This document shows, piece by piece, positions 44,576 through 55,205 of a DNA stretch of 64,000 nt (within the stretch, counting starts at the first letter, position 1; each line of letters starts with the position of its first letter). The stretch spans positions 171,012-235,011 of the forward strand of contig NZ_LMHC01000023.1 of NCBI RefSeq assembly GCF_001427665.1. The letters run 5' to 3'. The notes below the pieces were generated by a model, which was not told the DNA's origin, searched no databases, and was given only the letters and a program-made list of their open reading frames with translations. Source of the stretch: Caulobacter sp. Root655 (GTDB lineage Bacteria; Pseudomonadota; Alphaproteobacteria; Caulobacterales; Caulobacteraceae). The position numbers and the translations under genes are program-made.

Positions 44576-45496
44576 TCACATCCCCAGGATGCCCTTGATG
44601 CCGCCCTTCTTGGGCGGGGTCGCCCCGGGCGGCGCCAGGGTGGCGTCCTTGTCCTGGGTCAGGCGGTCCAGGAAGTTCTTCTTGTTGCCGGCCTTCAGCG
44701 GCTCGACGGCGGGCTTGAGGCCGGCGTTGTTGAGCAGCTTGTAGGCGTCGGCGTACCAGGGGTCGCCCGGGAAGTTGTAGCCCAGCACCGCGCCGTTGCG
44801 CTTGGCCTCGTCCAGCAGGCCCAGGGTCATGTAGCTCTCGACCAGGCGATAGAGGGCTTCGGGGGTGTGCGAGGTGGTCTGGTGGCGGTCGACCACGGTG
44901 CGGAACCGGCCGATGGCGGCCAGGGTCTGGCCGCTCTTCAGATAGTAGCGGCCGATGGTCATTTCCTTGCCGGCCAGCTGGTCGTTGACCATGTCGATCT
45001 TCAGGCGAGCGTCCTGGGCGTATTCCGAGTTGGGATAGCGCTGGACGACGTCGCGCAGCGAGGCCAGGGCCTGCTCGGTGGCGGCCTGGTCGCGGTTCAC
45101 GTCGACGATCTGCTCGAAATAGCAGACGGCCTTCAGATAGTAGGCGTAGGAGGCCGACGGGTTGCCCGGGTACAGGCCGATGAAGCGGTCGGCGTCCGAG
45201 ATCGCCTCGTTGTACTGGTTGCCCTGGTAGTGGGCGTAGCCGGTCATCAGGATCGAGCGGCGCGACCATTCCGAATAGGGGTGCTGGCGCTCGACCTCGC
45301 GGAAATAGTCGACGGCTTCGTTCCAGTTGCCACGGTCCAGACGATTGGCGCCGGTCGAATAGAGCAGCTCCACCGGGCGCTCTTCGTAGGCCAGGGAGGG
45401 CTTCTTATGCTTGCCGGCGCAGGCGTTTACAGACAACGCGACCAGCACGGCGGCGGTGACCGTAGCGGCCTGGCGTCCCGAGAAATTACGAAGCAC
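44576..45496 (-). CDS. bamD: Outer membrane protein assembly factor BamD
   Basis: The 306-residue lipoprotein has a hydrophobic signal with lipobox VNAC and then TPR repeats: LLYSTGANRLDRGNWNEAVD, FREVERQHPYSEW, FIGLYPGNPSA. It ends in a Lys/Pro-rich tail. BamD is the essential partner of BamA in beta-barrel insertion. The start is GTG at 45496 with GAGGGTGA upstream; the longer frame to 45631 has no signal peptide. It lies about 200 bp behind lpxC and ends in a strong terminator. Confidence 0.9.
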   Translation of the reverse strand: MLRNFSGRQAATVTAAVLVALSVNACAGKHKKPSLAYEERPVELLYSTGANRLDRGNWNEAVDYFREVERQHPYSEWSRRSILMTGYAHYQGNQYNEAISDADRFIGLYPGNPSASYAYYLKAVCYFEQIVDVNRDQAATEQALASLRDVVQRYPNSEYAQDARLKIDMVNDQLAGKEMTIGRYYLKSGQTLAAIGRFRTVVDRHQTTSHTPEALYRLVESYMTLGLLDEAKRNGAVLGYNFPGDPWYADAYKLLNNAGLKPAVEPLKAGNKKNFLDRLTQDKDATLAPPGATPPKKGGIKGILGM

Positions 45497-45694
45497 GGAC
45501 TTTTCACCCTCGAAGCAAACGTGCGCCCCTGCGCCGTGCAAGGCTTCTACACCACGCCGATGCGGGCGCAAATGGAAGCCGAGCCGTGACAAGGATACGC
45601 CCCAAGACGCATCCCCCAGGAATCCGCCCAAACGCTACTGACACCGGCTTTTTGACCAAATCAGGTCGAAGCGCCGATACCCAGGTCCAGATTG

Positions 45695-46591
45695 TCAGAC
45701 GGCTTCGGCCAATTGCACCGAATGGGTCCGCATCCGCCAGGCGCGTGGCTTGGCCATCAGGGCCCGGACAATGGCGTTGTTCAGGCCGTGACCGGCCAGC
45801 ACGCCCTCGAAACGGCCGATGACCGGCGCGCCCAGGACATAGAGGTCGCCCACCGCGTCCAGCGCCTTGTGGCGCACGAACTCGTCGGGACGGCGCAGGC
45901 CTTCCGGGTTGAGCACCCGGTCGCCGTCGACGACCACCGCGTTCTCCATCGAGCCGCCACGGGCCAGACCGATGGCGCGCAGGGCCTCGACGTCGCGGAC
46001 AAAGCCAAAGGTGCGGCAGTTGGAAAGCTCGGCGCGGAACGATTCTTCGTCGATGGTCAGGTCGACGCGCTGGCGGCCGATGGCCTTGCTGGCGAAGGCG
46101 ATCTCGAAGGCGACCTCGAAGCGGTCCGACGGCGACAGGCTGGCCCGCTTGTCGCCCTCCTCGACCACGACGGTCTCCAGGATTTCGATGTAGCGGCGCG
46201 CGGCTTCCTGCTTGCGGCGACCGGCGCGGTCGAGGATCTGCACGAAGGGTTCGGACGAGCCGTCCATGATCGGCACTTCGGGGCCGTCCAGCTCGACGAC
46301 GCAGTTGTCGATGGCCAGGGCGGCCAGCGCGGCCATCAGGTGTTCGATGGTGGAGACGCGCACGTCGGCGGCGTTGTTGATCACGGTGCCAAGCTGAGTC
46401 TGGCAGACGGCGTCGGGCTTCACCGGCACGCGGTTGTCGCGGTCGTGGACATCGGTCCGCACGAAGACGACGCCGGTGTCGACCGGCGCGGGGCGCACGG
46501 CGACGCGGACGTGCGAACCCGTATGCAGGCCCACTCCCGCGAAGATCACCGGTCCCGCGACCGTGTGCTGAAAATATGCCGAAGCCGACAA
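45695..46591 (-). CDS. lpxC: UDP-3-O-acyl-N-acetylglucosamine deacetylase LpxC
   Basis: The roughly 298-residue zinc enzyme catalyses the committed deacetylation of lipid A synthesis. Zinc ligands are in STIEHLMAALAAL (His) and VRHKALDAVGD (His, Asp), and the catalytic His is in GHGLNNAIV. The substrate loop MDGSSEPFV is also present. The probable start is TTG at 46591 (MSASAYFQHTVAGP) with an AGGG-type site 9 nt upstream; the open frame to 46654 offers a poorer N-terminus. It is divergent from the S9 peptidase gene. Confidence 0.93.
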   Translation of the reverse strand: MSASAYFQHTVAGPVIFAGVGLHTGSHVRVAVRPAPVDTGVVFVRTDVHDRDNRVPVKPDAVCQTQLGTVINNAADVRVSTIEHLMAALAALAIDNCVVELDGPEVPIMDGSSEPFVQILDRAGRRKQEAARRYIEILETVVVEEGDKRASLSPSDRFEVAFEIAFASKAIGRQRVDLTIDEESFRAELSNCRTFGFVRDVEALRAIGLARGGSMENAVVVDGDRVLNPEGLRRPDEFVRHKALDAVGDLYVLGAPVIGRFEGVLAGHGLNNAIVRALMAKPRAWRMRTHSVQLAEAV

Positions 46592-46892
46592 AACAGAGAC
46601 CCTTACCTTGACCAGCGGAGCGGCTCTTTGACCGCCTCTCGCCCCGCATACCATTTAGGGACAATGCTGCGACGCGGCAAAGCAAGTCCTGTTTCCGATT
46701 GTTACCTCCCTACAGGCTTGTTTCTAATGGCCTTTTTCGCCCAATCTTGGCCATTTTTACGCCGCATTGCAGAGCTTGCGCCCAACGCGTGGGGTCGCCG
46801 CGCAATCTTGTGCCCTCCCCCTGGCCTGTCTCGCACGTCGTCGCTAGGCTCTCGCCTCTTTCCGGCGCCAACATCTCCTGGATACCGTTTCG
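46592..46892. promoter_or_regulatory. Divergent control region between lpxC and the S9 peptidase gene
   Basis: This 301-bp region contains no recognisable gene. An inverted repeat AATGGCC...GGCCATT (near 46727-46756) with flanking T-runs is the only obvious structure. Promoters for both genes must lie here but no clear pair of boxes was seen. Confidence 0.4.
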
Positions 46893-48989
<2,097 letters not shown>

Positions 48990-49035
48990 ACGCCATGAAC
49001 TGGGGACAGGCGCATGCGCCTGTCCCCAACCGATG

Positions 49036-49767
49036 TCAGACCCGGCCCGTCGCCACCGCCCAGGTCAGCCGGGCCCGCGCCTCCAACTCGCCCAGCGCCC
49101 GCGTTCCAGTCTGGGCGGCCGCCAGGGCGGCCAGCGCGGCGGCCGGGAAGGCCGCCACCGAAAGCGCCTTCAACTCGTCCCGCGCCTTGGCCAGGGCCTC
49201 GCGCACCCGGCGCCGGACGTCGGCCTGGGTCCAGTCGAGCGGCAGCCGGTCCACGCCCGCCAGTTTCAGCCGCCACAGCCCCGCCAGGCCGTAGGCCCGC
49301 GCCGCGCTCTTCACTGCGTGGAGGTCGGCCTCGGGGTCCAGTCGCCAGGTCGCCAGCATCATCACCGCCCCGGCCGTGGCGTCGATATAGGCCAGGACCT
49401 GCGCTTCGGTCGCGAACGGCGCGCCGTCCAGGTCGGCCATCCGCGCCTCGGCCATTTCGGCCAGAGCGCTTGACGGATAGCCGGCGGCGGCGACCGCCTC
49501 GACCGTGGGGTGTTTGCGCGGCGGCCGCCTCGCGGCGACCTCCTCCATGGCCTCCCGCCACCAGGTCAGGCGGATCTCGCCCATCAGGGCGTTGCTGACC
49601 CCGCCGGCCACCCGGGCCAGCTCGTAGTTGAAGGCGTACAGCGCCACGACGTCGGCCCGCGCATTGGGATCGGCGATGAACCGGCTGGCCAGCCAGCGGT
49701 CCGGGTCCATGCGGCGGACCAGGGCGTCGAGATCGGTGTCGGGGCTGGTGTCCAAGGGCGTCGTCAT
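49036..49767 (-). CDS. Squalene/phytoene synthase-fold protein, NDUFAF6-like
   Basis: The 243-residue all-helical protein belongs to the squalene/phytoene synthase superfamily. Where true synthases have the first Asp-rich motif, this protein reads LYAFNYELARVAGG, and the second Asp-rich motif is also lost (RAYGLAGLWRL). It is therefore unlikely to be a prenyl synthase and resembles NDUFAF6 (C8orf38), the mitochondrial complex I assembly factor. It lies near the NDUFAF3-like gene and secDF. It is read after puuD but separated by a terminator. Confidence 0.8.
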   Translation of the reverse strand: MTTPLDTSPDTDLDALVRRMDPDRWLASRFIADPNARADVVALYAFNYELARVAGGVSNALMGEIRLTWWREAMEEVAARRPPRKHPTVEAVAAAGYPSSALAEMAEARMADLDGAPFATEAQVLAYIDATAGAVMMLATWRLDPEADLHAVKSAARAYGLAGLWRLKLAGVDRLPLDWTQADVRRRVREALAKARDELKALSVAAFPAAALAALAAAQTGTRALGELEARARLTWAVATGRV

Positions 49768-49795
49768 GGGCGCGGCTTATGCGCCACGTCGCCCA

Positions 49796-49827
49796 AAAGA
49801 AAAAGGCCCGCCGGATGGGCGGGCCTT
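49796..49827 (-). terminator. Rho-independent terminator after the puuD-like gene
   Basis: On the minus strand AAGGCCCGCC and GGCGGGCCTT form a 10-bp stem with a 5-nt loop, followed by TTTCTTTT. It lies upstream of the NDUFAF6-like start. Confidence 0.9.
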
Positions 49828-49850
49828 CTCCAGGATATCGGCGAGACCGA

Positions 49851-50465
49851 TCAGCCGAACAGCGTCTGGTACATCGTCATGGTCACCAGCATCGGGATGC
49901 TGAGCAGCGTGTTGATACGCGAGAACAGCATGGCGATCCTGGCGGACTTGGCCTTGGTGTCCGCGTCGGCCTCGACGATGCCCAGGGCGCGCTTCTGGTT
50001 CGGCCAGATCACGCCCCAGACGTTGATGAACATGATCGTCGCCAGCCACATGCCCAGGCCGATGAAGGTGAAGCCCATGTCGACGCCGCGCTCGTAGCCG
50101 CCCCACAGGCCCAGCGTCGCCGCTTCGGCGAAGTAGCCGCGCGAGATGGCCAGGATCACGCCCATCACCCAGGTGGCCAGGGCCGCCCAGCGGAACCAGA
50201 ACAGCGCCTCGGGCGCGATATATTTGGAGACCGCCGGCTTCAGCTCGGCCGGGATCTGCGGCATCACCCGGATCTGCACGAAGTTGAAATAGTAGAGCAA
50301 CCCGATCCACAGGATGCCGAAGAACACGTGCAGCACACGGAAGACGGCCTGGAAATAGGCGGCGTCGAAGCCGTGTGGGCTATGCCCGAAGCCAAATACG
50401 ATCACCAGCGCCAGGATGACGCTGAGGATGATGGTGTTACGAAAATTCGAAAGTAGTCCGGCCAT
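49851..50465 (-). CDS. PuuD-like urate hydroxylase family membrane protein
   Basis: The 204-residue protein has four to five membrane segments. It matches the N-terminal membrane part of the PuuD family: FRVLHVFFGILWIGLLYYFNFVQ, FWFRWAALATWVMG, and GLGMWLATIMFINVWGVIWPNQK. Full-length PuuD carries a C-terminal cytochrome c domain that is absent here, so urate oxidation is uncertain. No purine catabolism genes are nearby. It lies between the NDUFAF3- and NDUFAF6-like genes. Confidence 0.78.
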   Translation of the reverse strand: MAGLLSNFRNTIILSVILALVIVFGFGHSPHGFDAAYFQAVFRVLHVFFGILWIGLLYYFNFVQIRVMPQIPAELKPAVSKYIAPEALFWFRWAALATWVMGVILAISRGYFAEAATLGLWGGYERGVDMGFTFIGLGMWLATIMFINVWGVIWPNQKRALGIVEADADTKAKSARIAMLFSRINTLLSIPMLVTMTMYQTLFG

Positions 50466-50550
50466 GGTTCAGCCCCCTGAAATTCCAACCCTGGCGATCA
50501 GGTATAGGCCTGTTCGCGGAGTCGGCAAGAGTCGGGTTTTGCAAGCGCCT

Positions 50551-50655
50551 TGCGTCCTTCGAGGCCCGCTGCGCGGGCGCCTCAGGATGAGGAGGCTTTG
50601 TGCACTGAATTCCTCATCCTGAGGCGCGAGGCGTAGCCGAGCCTCGAAGGACGCA
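50551..50655. repeat. Long inverted repeat, family B
   Basis: TGCGTCCTTCGAGGC and GCCTCGAAGGACGCA are perfect arms; inner CCTCAGGATGAGG / CCTCATCCTGAGG are shared with the copy at 24568-24675. It separates the NDUFAF3-like gene from the puuD-like gene. Confidence 0.9.
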
Positions 50656-50659
50656 GGAC

Positions 50660-51016
50660 CTAAACCGCGATCAGCGCCGCCGCCAGCCGCCGGCCCTCGC
50701 TGGCCAGGACGTTGTAGGTGCGGGCGGCGGCCTCGGTGCTCATGAACTCAAGGCCCAGGCCGGCGGCCTTGAGGGCGTCGCGCACCGGGCGCGGCGGCAG
50801 GGCGTTGACCAGCCCCACGCCCAGCAGCACGAACTCGACCGCCGGGCCGGCCGCGAAGACCTCGGCGAAGTCGTCGGGCGTCAGGTCGGCCAGGGCCTTG
50901 GCGGCCCAGTCCCGCGGCTGATCGTCGAGGATCAGCAGCGAGCCCGGGCGCCATTGGCCGGAGACGCGGAAACCGCCGCCGCCCCAGGCGTCGATCGATG
51001 GCGGCTGGCGTAGCAT
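50660..51016 (-). CDS. Mth938-like domain protein (NDUFAF3 family, DUF498)
   Basis: The 118-residue protein has the Mth938 fold: IDAWGGGGFRVSGQWRPGSLLI near the N-terminus, then EFVLLGVGLVNALPP and a C-terminal GLGLEFMSTEAAARTYNVLASE. Homologues include human NDUFAF3, needed for complex I assembly. Its ATG overlaps the secF stop (TGATG), so it is translationally coupled to secDF. Conserved linkage of this family to secDF in alphaproteobacteria is known. Confidence 0.87.
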   Translation of the reverse strand: MLRQPPSIDAWGGGGFRVSGQWRPGSLLILDDQPRDWAAKALADLTPDDFAEVFAAGPAVEFVLLGVGLVNALPPRPVRDALKAAGLGLEFMSTEAAARTYNVLASEGRRLAAALIAV

Positions 51017-51963
51017 CAGGGACGGGTGCCGGCGCCGAGCTTGATCGGCTCGGCCTCTTCGTCGCCGCGCTTGACGCCCCAGACCAGGATCAGCGGCAGG
51101 GCGATATAGACCGACGAATAGGTGCCGATGATGATGCCGAAGGTCATGGTGAAGACCAGCGGGAACAGCACCGGGCCGCCGAAGAACATCGTCCCGCCCA
51201 GGGCCAGCAGGGCCGTGGTGCCGGTGATGACCGTCCGCGACAGACGCTCGTTCTCCGACAGGTCGATGATGTCGCGCAGCGGCGTGGTCTTGTACTTGCG
51301 CAGGTTCTCCTTGAGGCGGTCGAAGGTGATGACCTTCTCGTTCATGGAGTAGCCGATCACCGTCAGCAGGGCGGCGATCGAGGTCATCGAGAACTCGATG
51401 CGCATCACCGACAGCAGGCCCAGCGTCAGGATGATGTCGTGGAACACCGCGACCACGGCGCCGACCCCGAACTGCCACTGGAAGCGGAACCAGATGTAGC
51501 CGAGCATCAGCAGCAGGGCGATGCCGAGCGCCTTGAAGCCCGAGCCGAGCAGTTCGCCCGACACCTTGGGGCCGACTTCCGAGCGGTCGGTGATCTTGGC
51601 GCCCGGGAAGGTTTCCGCGACCTTGGCGGTCATCCGGTCGGCGGCGGCGCTGGGCGCCTCGCCGGGTTCGGGCAGAAAGCGCACGATCGCGGCGTTGCCG
51701 GAGCCGAAGCTCTGGACCTGCGGGTCGTGCGCCCCGCCCTGTTCCAGGGTCGAGCGCAGCTTGGCCAGGGGCAATTGCTGGGCGGTGGCGACGCGGAAGG
51801 AGACGCCCCCCTTGAAGTCGATGCCGAGGTTCAGGCCCTGGGTGAAGAACGACACGCAGGAGCCAAGGATCAGCAGGGCGGAGATCCCGGCGGCGACCGG
51901 AGCCCACTTCACGAAACGGAAGTGGGTCTGGCGGGGGATCAGGCGGATGAGAGGCCAAACCAT
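51016..51963 (-). CDS. secF: Protein translocase subunit SecF
   Basis: The 315-residue protein has six membrane segments and a periplasmic P4-like domain. Signatures include GIDFKGGVSFRV, AVFHDIILTLGLL, GYSMNEKVITFDRLKENLRK and a C-terminal FGIIIGTYSSVYIALPLIL. It works with SecD to complete export by the SecYEG channel using the proton gradient. It starts 9 nt after secD and overlaps the NDUFAF3-like gene. Confidence 0.95.
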   Translation of the reverse strand: MVWPLIRLIPRQTHFRFVKWAPVAAGISALLILGSCVSFFTQGLNLGIDFKGGVSFRVATAQQLPLAKLRSTLEQGGAHDPQVQSFGSGNAAIVRFLPEPGEAPSAAADRMTAKVAETFPGAKITDRSEVGPKVSGELLGSGFKALGIALLLMLGYIWFRFQWQFGVGAVVAVFHDIILTLGLLSVMRIEFSMTSIAALLTVIGYSMNEKVITFDRLKENLRKYKTTPLRDIIDLSENERLSRTVITGTTALLALGGTMFFGGPVLFPLVFTMTFGIIIGTYSSVYIALPLILVWGVKRGDEEAEPIKLGAGTRP

Positions 51964-51972
51964 GATGTGAAC

Positions 51973-53571
51973 CTAAGCGATCGGCAGCTTCTTCGGCTTG
52001 GCGACCTTGAACCACCAACCGATGAGCACTTGAGTAATGATGATGGCGGTGAACACCGAGGTGAACACGCCGATCGAGAGCGTCCAGGCGAAGCCCTTGA
52101 TGGGCCCCGACCCGAAGCCGAACATGATGCCGGCCGAGATCAGGCTGGTGATGTTGGCGTCCATGATCGAGACCATGGCCCGGCGGAAGCCGGTGTCGGC
52201 CGCCGACATCGGCGATCGTCCCCCCGCCGCCTCGTCCCGCATCCGTTCGTAGATCAGCACGTTGGCGTCGACCGCGACCGCCAGGGTCAGGATCAGGCCG
52301 GCGATGCCGGGGAAGGTCAGGGTGGCCTGGGTGAACGACATGATGCCGATGATCATCAGCACGTTGACCACCAGGGCGATGGCCGCGAACACCCCGAACA
52401 GGCCGTAGGCCAGGACGATGAACACGAACATCGCGGCGGCGCCGATGGCCAGCGAGATGGCGCCGGCCCGCACGGCGTCGGCGCCGAGCTCGGCCCCCAC
52501 GGTGCGCTGTTCCTCGAGGTTCAGCTTGGCGGGCAGAGCCCCCGAGCGCAGCAGCAGGGCCAGCTCGTTGGCGCTTTCCGGCGTGAAGTTGCCGGTGATC
52601 TGGCCCGAACCGCCTGGGATCGCGCCCTGGATGACCGGCGCCGAGATGTACCTGTTGTCGAGCACGATGGCGAAGCGCTTGCCGATGTTGCGCGCCGTGG
52701 CGTCGCCGAACTTGCGGGCGCCGGGGCCGCCGAAGCGGAAAGAGACCACCGCCTCGTTGTTCTGGCCGAACGCCTGGCCGGCGTCGACCAGGTCCTCGCC
52801 GGTCACCAGGGCCCGCTTGGCCATGGCAAGCGGCGGAGCGCCCGGCTCCGTGCCGGACAGAACCATCACGCCCGGCGGGATGCGGCCGGCGGCGATGTCT
52901 TCCGGCGTGACGGTGTCGTCGACCATCTGGAAGGTCAGCTTGGCCGTCTGGCCGATCACCGCGCGCAGACGGTTGGGATCGCTTTCGCCGGCCGCCTGGA
53001 TGACGATCCGGTTGTAGCCCTGACGGGTGATGATCGGTTCCTTGGTGCCCAGGGAGTCGATCCGGCGACGGATCGTCTCGATGGACTGGTCCACGGCCTT
53101 GGCGGCGTCGGCCCGCGCGGCCTCGGCCACGAAGCTGAGCTCCAGGCGCCCGTCGCCCTTGTTGTTGACCGTCACGTCGCGGCCGCTGATCGTGCCCTGA
53201 AGGGGCCCGCCGACCGAGCGGCGCAGCAGGCTGAGGGCCTGGTCCACCTTGCTCGGGTCGGTGACGCGCACCCGCACGATGCCGCCAGCCTCGCCCAGTT
53301 CGCTGAAGGTGATCTGATCGTTGCGCAACGCGGTCCGCACGTCCTCGACCATGTTGGTCAGGCGTTCGGCCCGCAGGGCGTCGGTGTCGACCTCATAGAG
53401 CAGGTACGACCCGCCCTGCAGGTCGAGGCCGAGGTTCAGCTTCTGCTGGGGAACCCAGCCAGGCAGCGCGTCGAGCGTCCTCTGCGGCAGGAGATTCGGC
53501 AGGGTGAAGACGATGCCGAAAATCACCGACAGTATGACGGCGGTGACTTTCCAGCGGGAGAGGGTCAGCAT
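51973..53571 (-). CDS. secD: Protein translocase subunit SecD
   Basis: The 532-residue protein has an N-terminal membrane segment, LNLGLDLQGGSYLLYEVD, a large periplasmic P1 domain, and five C-terminal membrane helices. Conserved segments are AVDANVLIYERMRDE and AMVSIMDANITSLISAGI. It pairs with SecF downstream and YajC upstream. An inverted repeat CTAGACG/CGTCTAG (53584-53608) lies between yajC and secD. Confidence 0.96.
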   Translation of the reverse strand: MLTLSRWKVTAVILSVIFGIVFTLPNLLPQRTLDALPGWVPQQKLNLGLDLQGGSYLLYEVDTDALRAERLTNMVEDVRTALRNDQITFSELGEAGGIVRVRVTDPSKVDQALSLLRRSVGGPLQGTISGRDVTVNNKGDGRLELSFVAEAARADAAKAVDQSIETIRRRIDSLGTKEPIITRQGYNRIVIQAAGESDPNRLRAVIGQTAKLTFQMVDDTVTPEDIAAGRIPPGVMVLSGTEPGAPPLAMAKRALVTGEDLVDAGQAFGQNNEAVVSFRFGGPGARKFGDATARNIGKRFAIVLDNRYISAPVIQGAIPGGSGQITGNFTPESANELALLLRSGALPAKLNLEEQRTVGAELGADAVRAGAISLAIGAAAMFVFIVLAYGLFGVFAAIALVVNVLMIIGIMSFTQATLTFPGIAGLILTLAVAVDANVLIYERMRDEAAGGRSPMSAADTGFRRAMVSIMDANITSLISAGIMFGFGSGPIKGFAWTLSIGVFTSVFTAIIITQVLIGWWFKVAKPKKLPIA

Positions 53572-53644
53572 GGATTACAGGCTCTAGACGACGCTTTGCA
53601 GCGTCTAGTGGCGGGCAGCGCCCCGTGGTCGGCGCGGAGGGTGA

Positions 53645-53953
53645 TCAGCTCTTGGGGTCGTTGGCCGGGGCGGGTTCGCCCTTGGCGCGGATCTCGGCGA
53701 TCATGCTCTTGACGACCTTGATGGTCACGCCCTGGGCGATCTCGACGCCGACTTCGCTGTCCTCGACCCGGACGACCTTGCCCAGGATGCCGCTCGACAG
53801 CACGACGTTGTCGCCGCGCTTGACGGCGGCGATGGCCGCGGCGTGGGCCTTGGCGCGCTGCTGTTGCGGACGGATCAGCATGAAATAGAACAGCACGACC
53901 ATCAGCACGATGGGCGCGATCTGGATCAGTTGGGCTTGCAGGCCAGCGGGCAT
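53645..53953 (-). CDS. yajC: Preprotein translocase subunit YajC
   Basis: The 102-residue protein has one N-terminal membrane helix (IAPIVLMVVLFYFMLIRP) directly followed by the family motif PQQQRAKAHAAAI and GDNVVLSSGILGKVV. It associates with SecDF. The ATG at 53953 has GGAGACGAC upstream. It is the first gene of the yajC-secD-secF-NDUFAF3-like operon. Confidence 0.95.
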   Translation of the reverse strand: MPAGLQAQLIQIAPIVLMVVLFYFMLIRPQQQRAKAHAAAIAAVKRGDNVVLSSGILGKVVRVEDSEVGVEIAQGVTIKVVKSMIAEIRAKGEPAPANDPKS

Positions 53954-54073
53954 GTCGTCTCCAAGAAATTCTGGGTGGCGTCCCTCCCACATGGGGGGCC
54001 GGCCAAGTCGGCGGAAGCTATGCGTTCACCTCCCCTTTTGCAATGACGGCGCGGTGGGGCTAGGAGGCAACAC

Positions 54074-54913
54074 ATGGACGACGCCACCACAGCCTATCTC
54101 GCCCGTATCGCCGACGCCTTGGAGCGTCTGGCCCCGACGGCCTCGGCGCCGCCGTCATTCGATGGCGCGCGCCTTTTCCGGCATGAACCAAACGGCGGTA
54201 ACTTCGTACCGGCGCCCGACTATCCGATGCCGCTGGACCTGCTGATCGGCGTCGAGCGGCAGAAGGACCGCTTCGTCGAGAACCTGCGCCGCTTCGCCGT
54301 CGGCCTGCCCAGCAACCACGTGCTGCTGTGGGGCGTGCGCGGCACTGGCAAGAGCTCGCTGACCAAGTCGGCCTTCATGGTGCTGGCCGCCGAGTATCCG
54401 GACCTCAAGCTGGTCGAGGTCGACCGCGACGAGGTCACCGCCCTGCCCCCGCTGTTCGACCTGCTGCGCGCGCGGTCGGAGCGCTTCGTGGTGCTGTGCG
54501 ACGACCTGTCGTTCGAGGACGGGGCCGAGGCCGCCAAGGCCCTGAAGTCGGCCCTGGAGGGCGGCGTGGCCGGACCGCCGGAGAACGTGCTGTTCGTCGC
54601 CACCTCGAACCGCCGCCACCTGATGCCGCGCGACCACACCGAGAACCAGGGCGCGATCGCCAGCGCCGAGAACGCCGAGGAGGAGATGAGCGTCTCCGAC
54701 CGCTTCGGCCTGTGGATCGGCTTCCCGCCCATGGACCAGGCCACCTATCTGGCGGCGATCCAGGGCTATGCCGCCCGGTTCGGCCTGCAAGTCGAGAACC
54801 TCGACCGCCGGGCGCTGCAATGGTCACAGCTGCGTGGAGCGCGGTCGGGCCGGGTGGCGTACCAGTTCATCCGTGACCTGGCCGGCGAGCTGGGTGTAAA
54901 CCTGCCCGTGTAG
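54074..54913 (+). CDS. DUF815 family AAA ATPase
   Basis: The 279-residue protein has Walker A GVRGTGKSSL, Walker B FVVLCDDLSF, an Asn sensor in VLFVATSNRRHLMP and a C-terminal helical lid. It belongs to DUF815, a AAA-type family of unknown function. GGAGG lies upstream of the ATG. It is divergent from yajC and followed after 19 nt by a small membrane protein. Confidence 0.88.
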   Translation: MDDATTAYLARIADALERLAPTASAPPSFDGARLFRHEPNGGNFVPAPDYPMPLDLLIGVERQKDRFVENLRRFAVGLPSNHVLLWGVRGTGKSSLTKSAFMVLAAEYPDLKLVEVDRDEVTALPPLFDLLRARSERFVVLCDDLSFEDGAEAAKALKSALEGGVAGPPENVLFVATSNRRHLMPRDHTENQGAIASAENAEEEMSVSDRFGLWIGFPPMDQATYLAAIQGYAARFGLQVENLDRRALQWSQLRGARSGRVAYQFIRDLAGELGVNLPV

Positions 54914-54932
54914 AACCGTCTGGAGCCTCGCC

Positions 54933-55166
54933 ATGGGCAAGCCCTGGTTTCGCGTCAAACGTTACGGCCTCGGCGCCGGATTGCCGTGCAGTTGGCAAGG
55001 CTGGGCGGTGACGGCGGGATTCGCCGCGATCCTGTTCGGCGCCGGCCTGGCCGAGCTTCCTTACGGCCCGCGCCTGGCGATCGTTCTCGCCGCCGCGATC
55101 GCCTTCCTCGCCGTCGCCCGACTCAAGAGCGACGCCCCGTGGAAATGGCGCTGGGGCGGGAAGTAA
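54933..55166 (+). CDS. Small two-helix membrane protein
   Basis: The 77-residue protein has GLPCSWQGWAVTAGFAAILF and RLAIVLAAAIAFLAVARL as membrane helices, with a basic, Trp-rich start and end (KPWFRVKRYG, WKWRWGGK). No named family was recognised. It is transcribed with the DUF815 ATPase. A short family-D-like hairpin (CCCTCTCCCGGAGGGAGAGGG region, 55168-55195) follows. Confidence 0.65.
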   Translation: MGKPWFRVKRYGLGAGLPCSWQGWAVTAGFAAILFGAGLAELPYGPRLAIVLAAAIAFLAVARLKSDAPWKWRWGGK

Positions 55167-55205
55167 AGACGCCCTCTCCCGGAGGGAGAGGGTTCAGAGA
55201 TTTGA

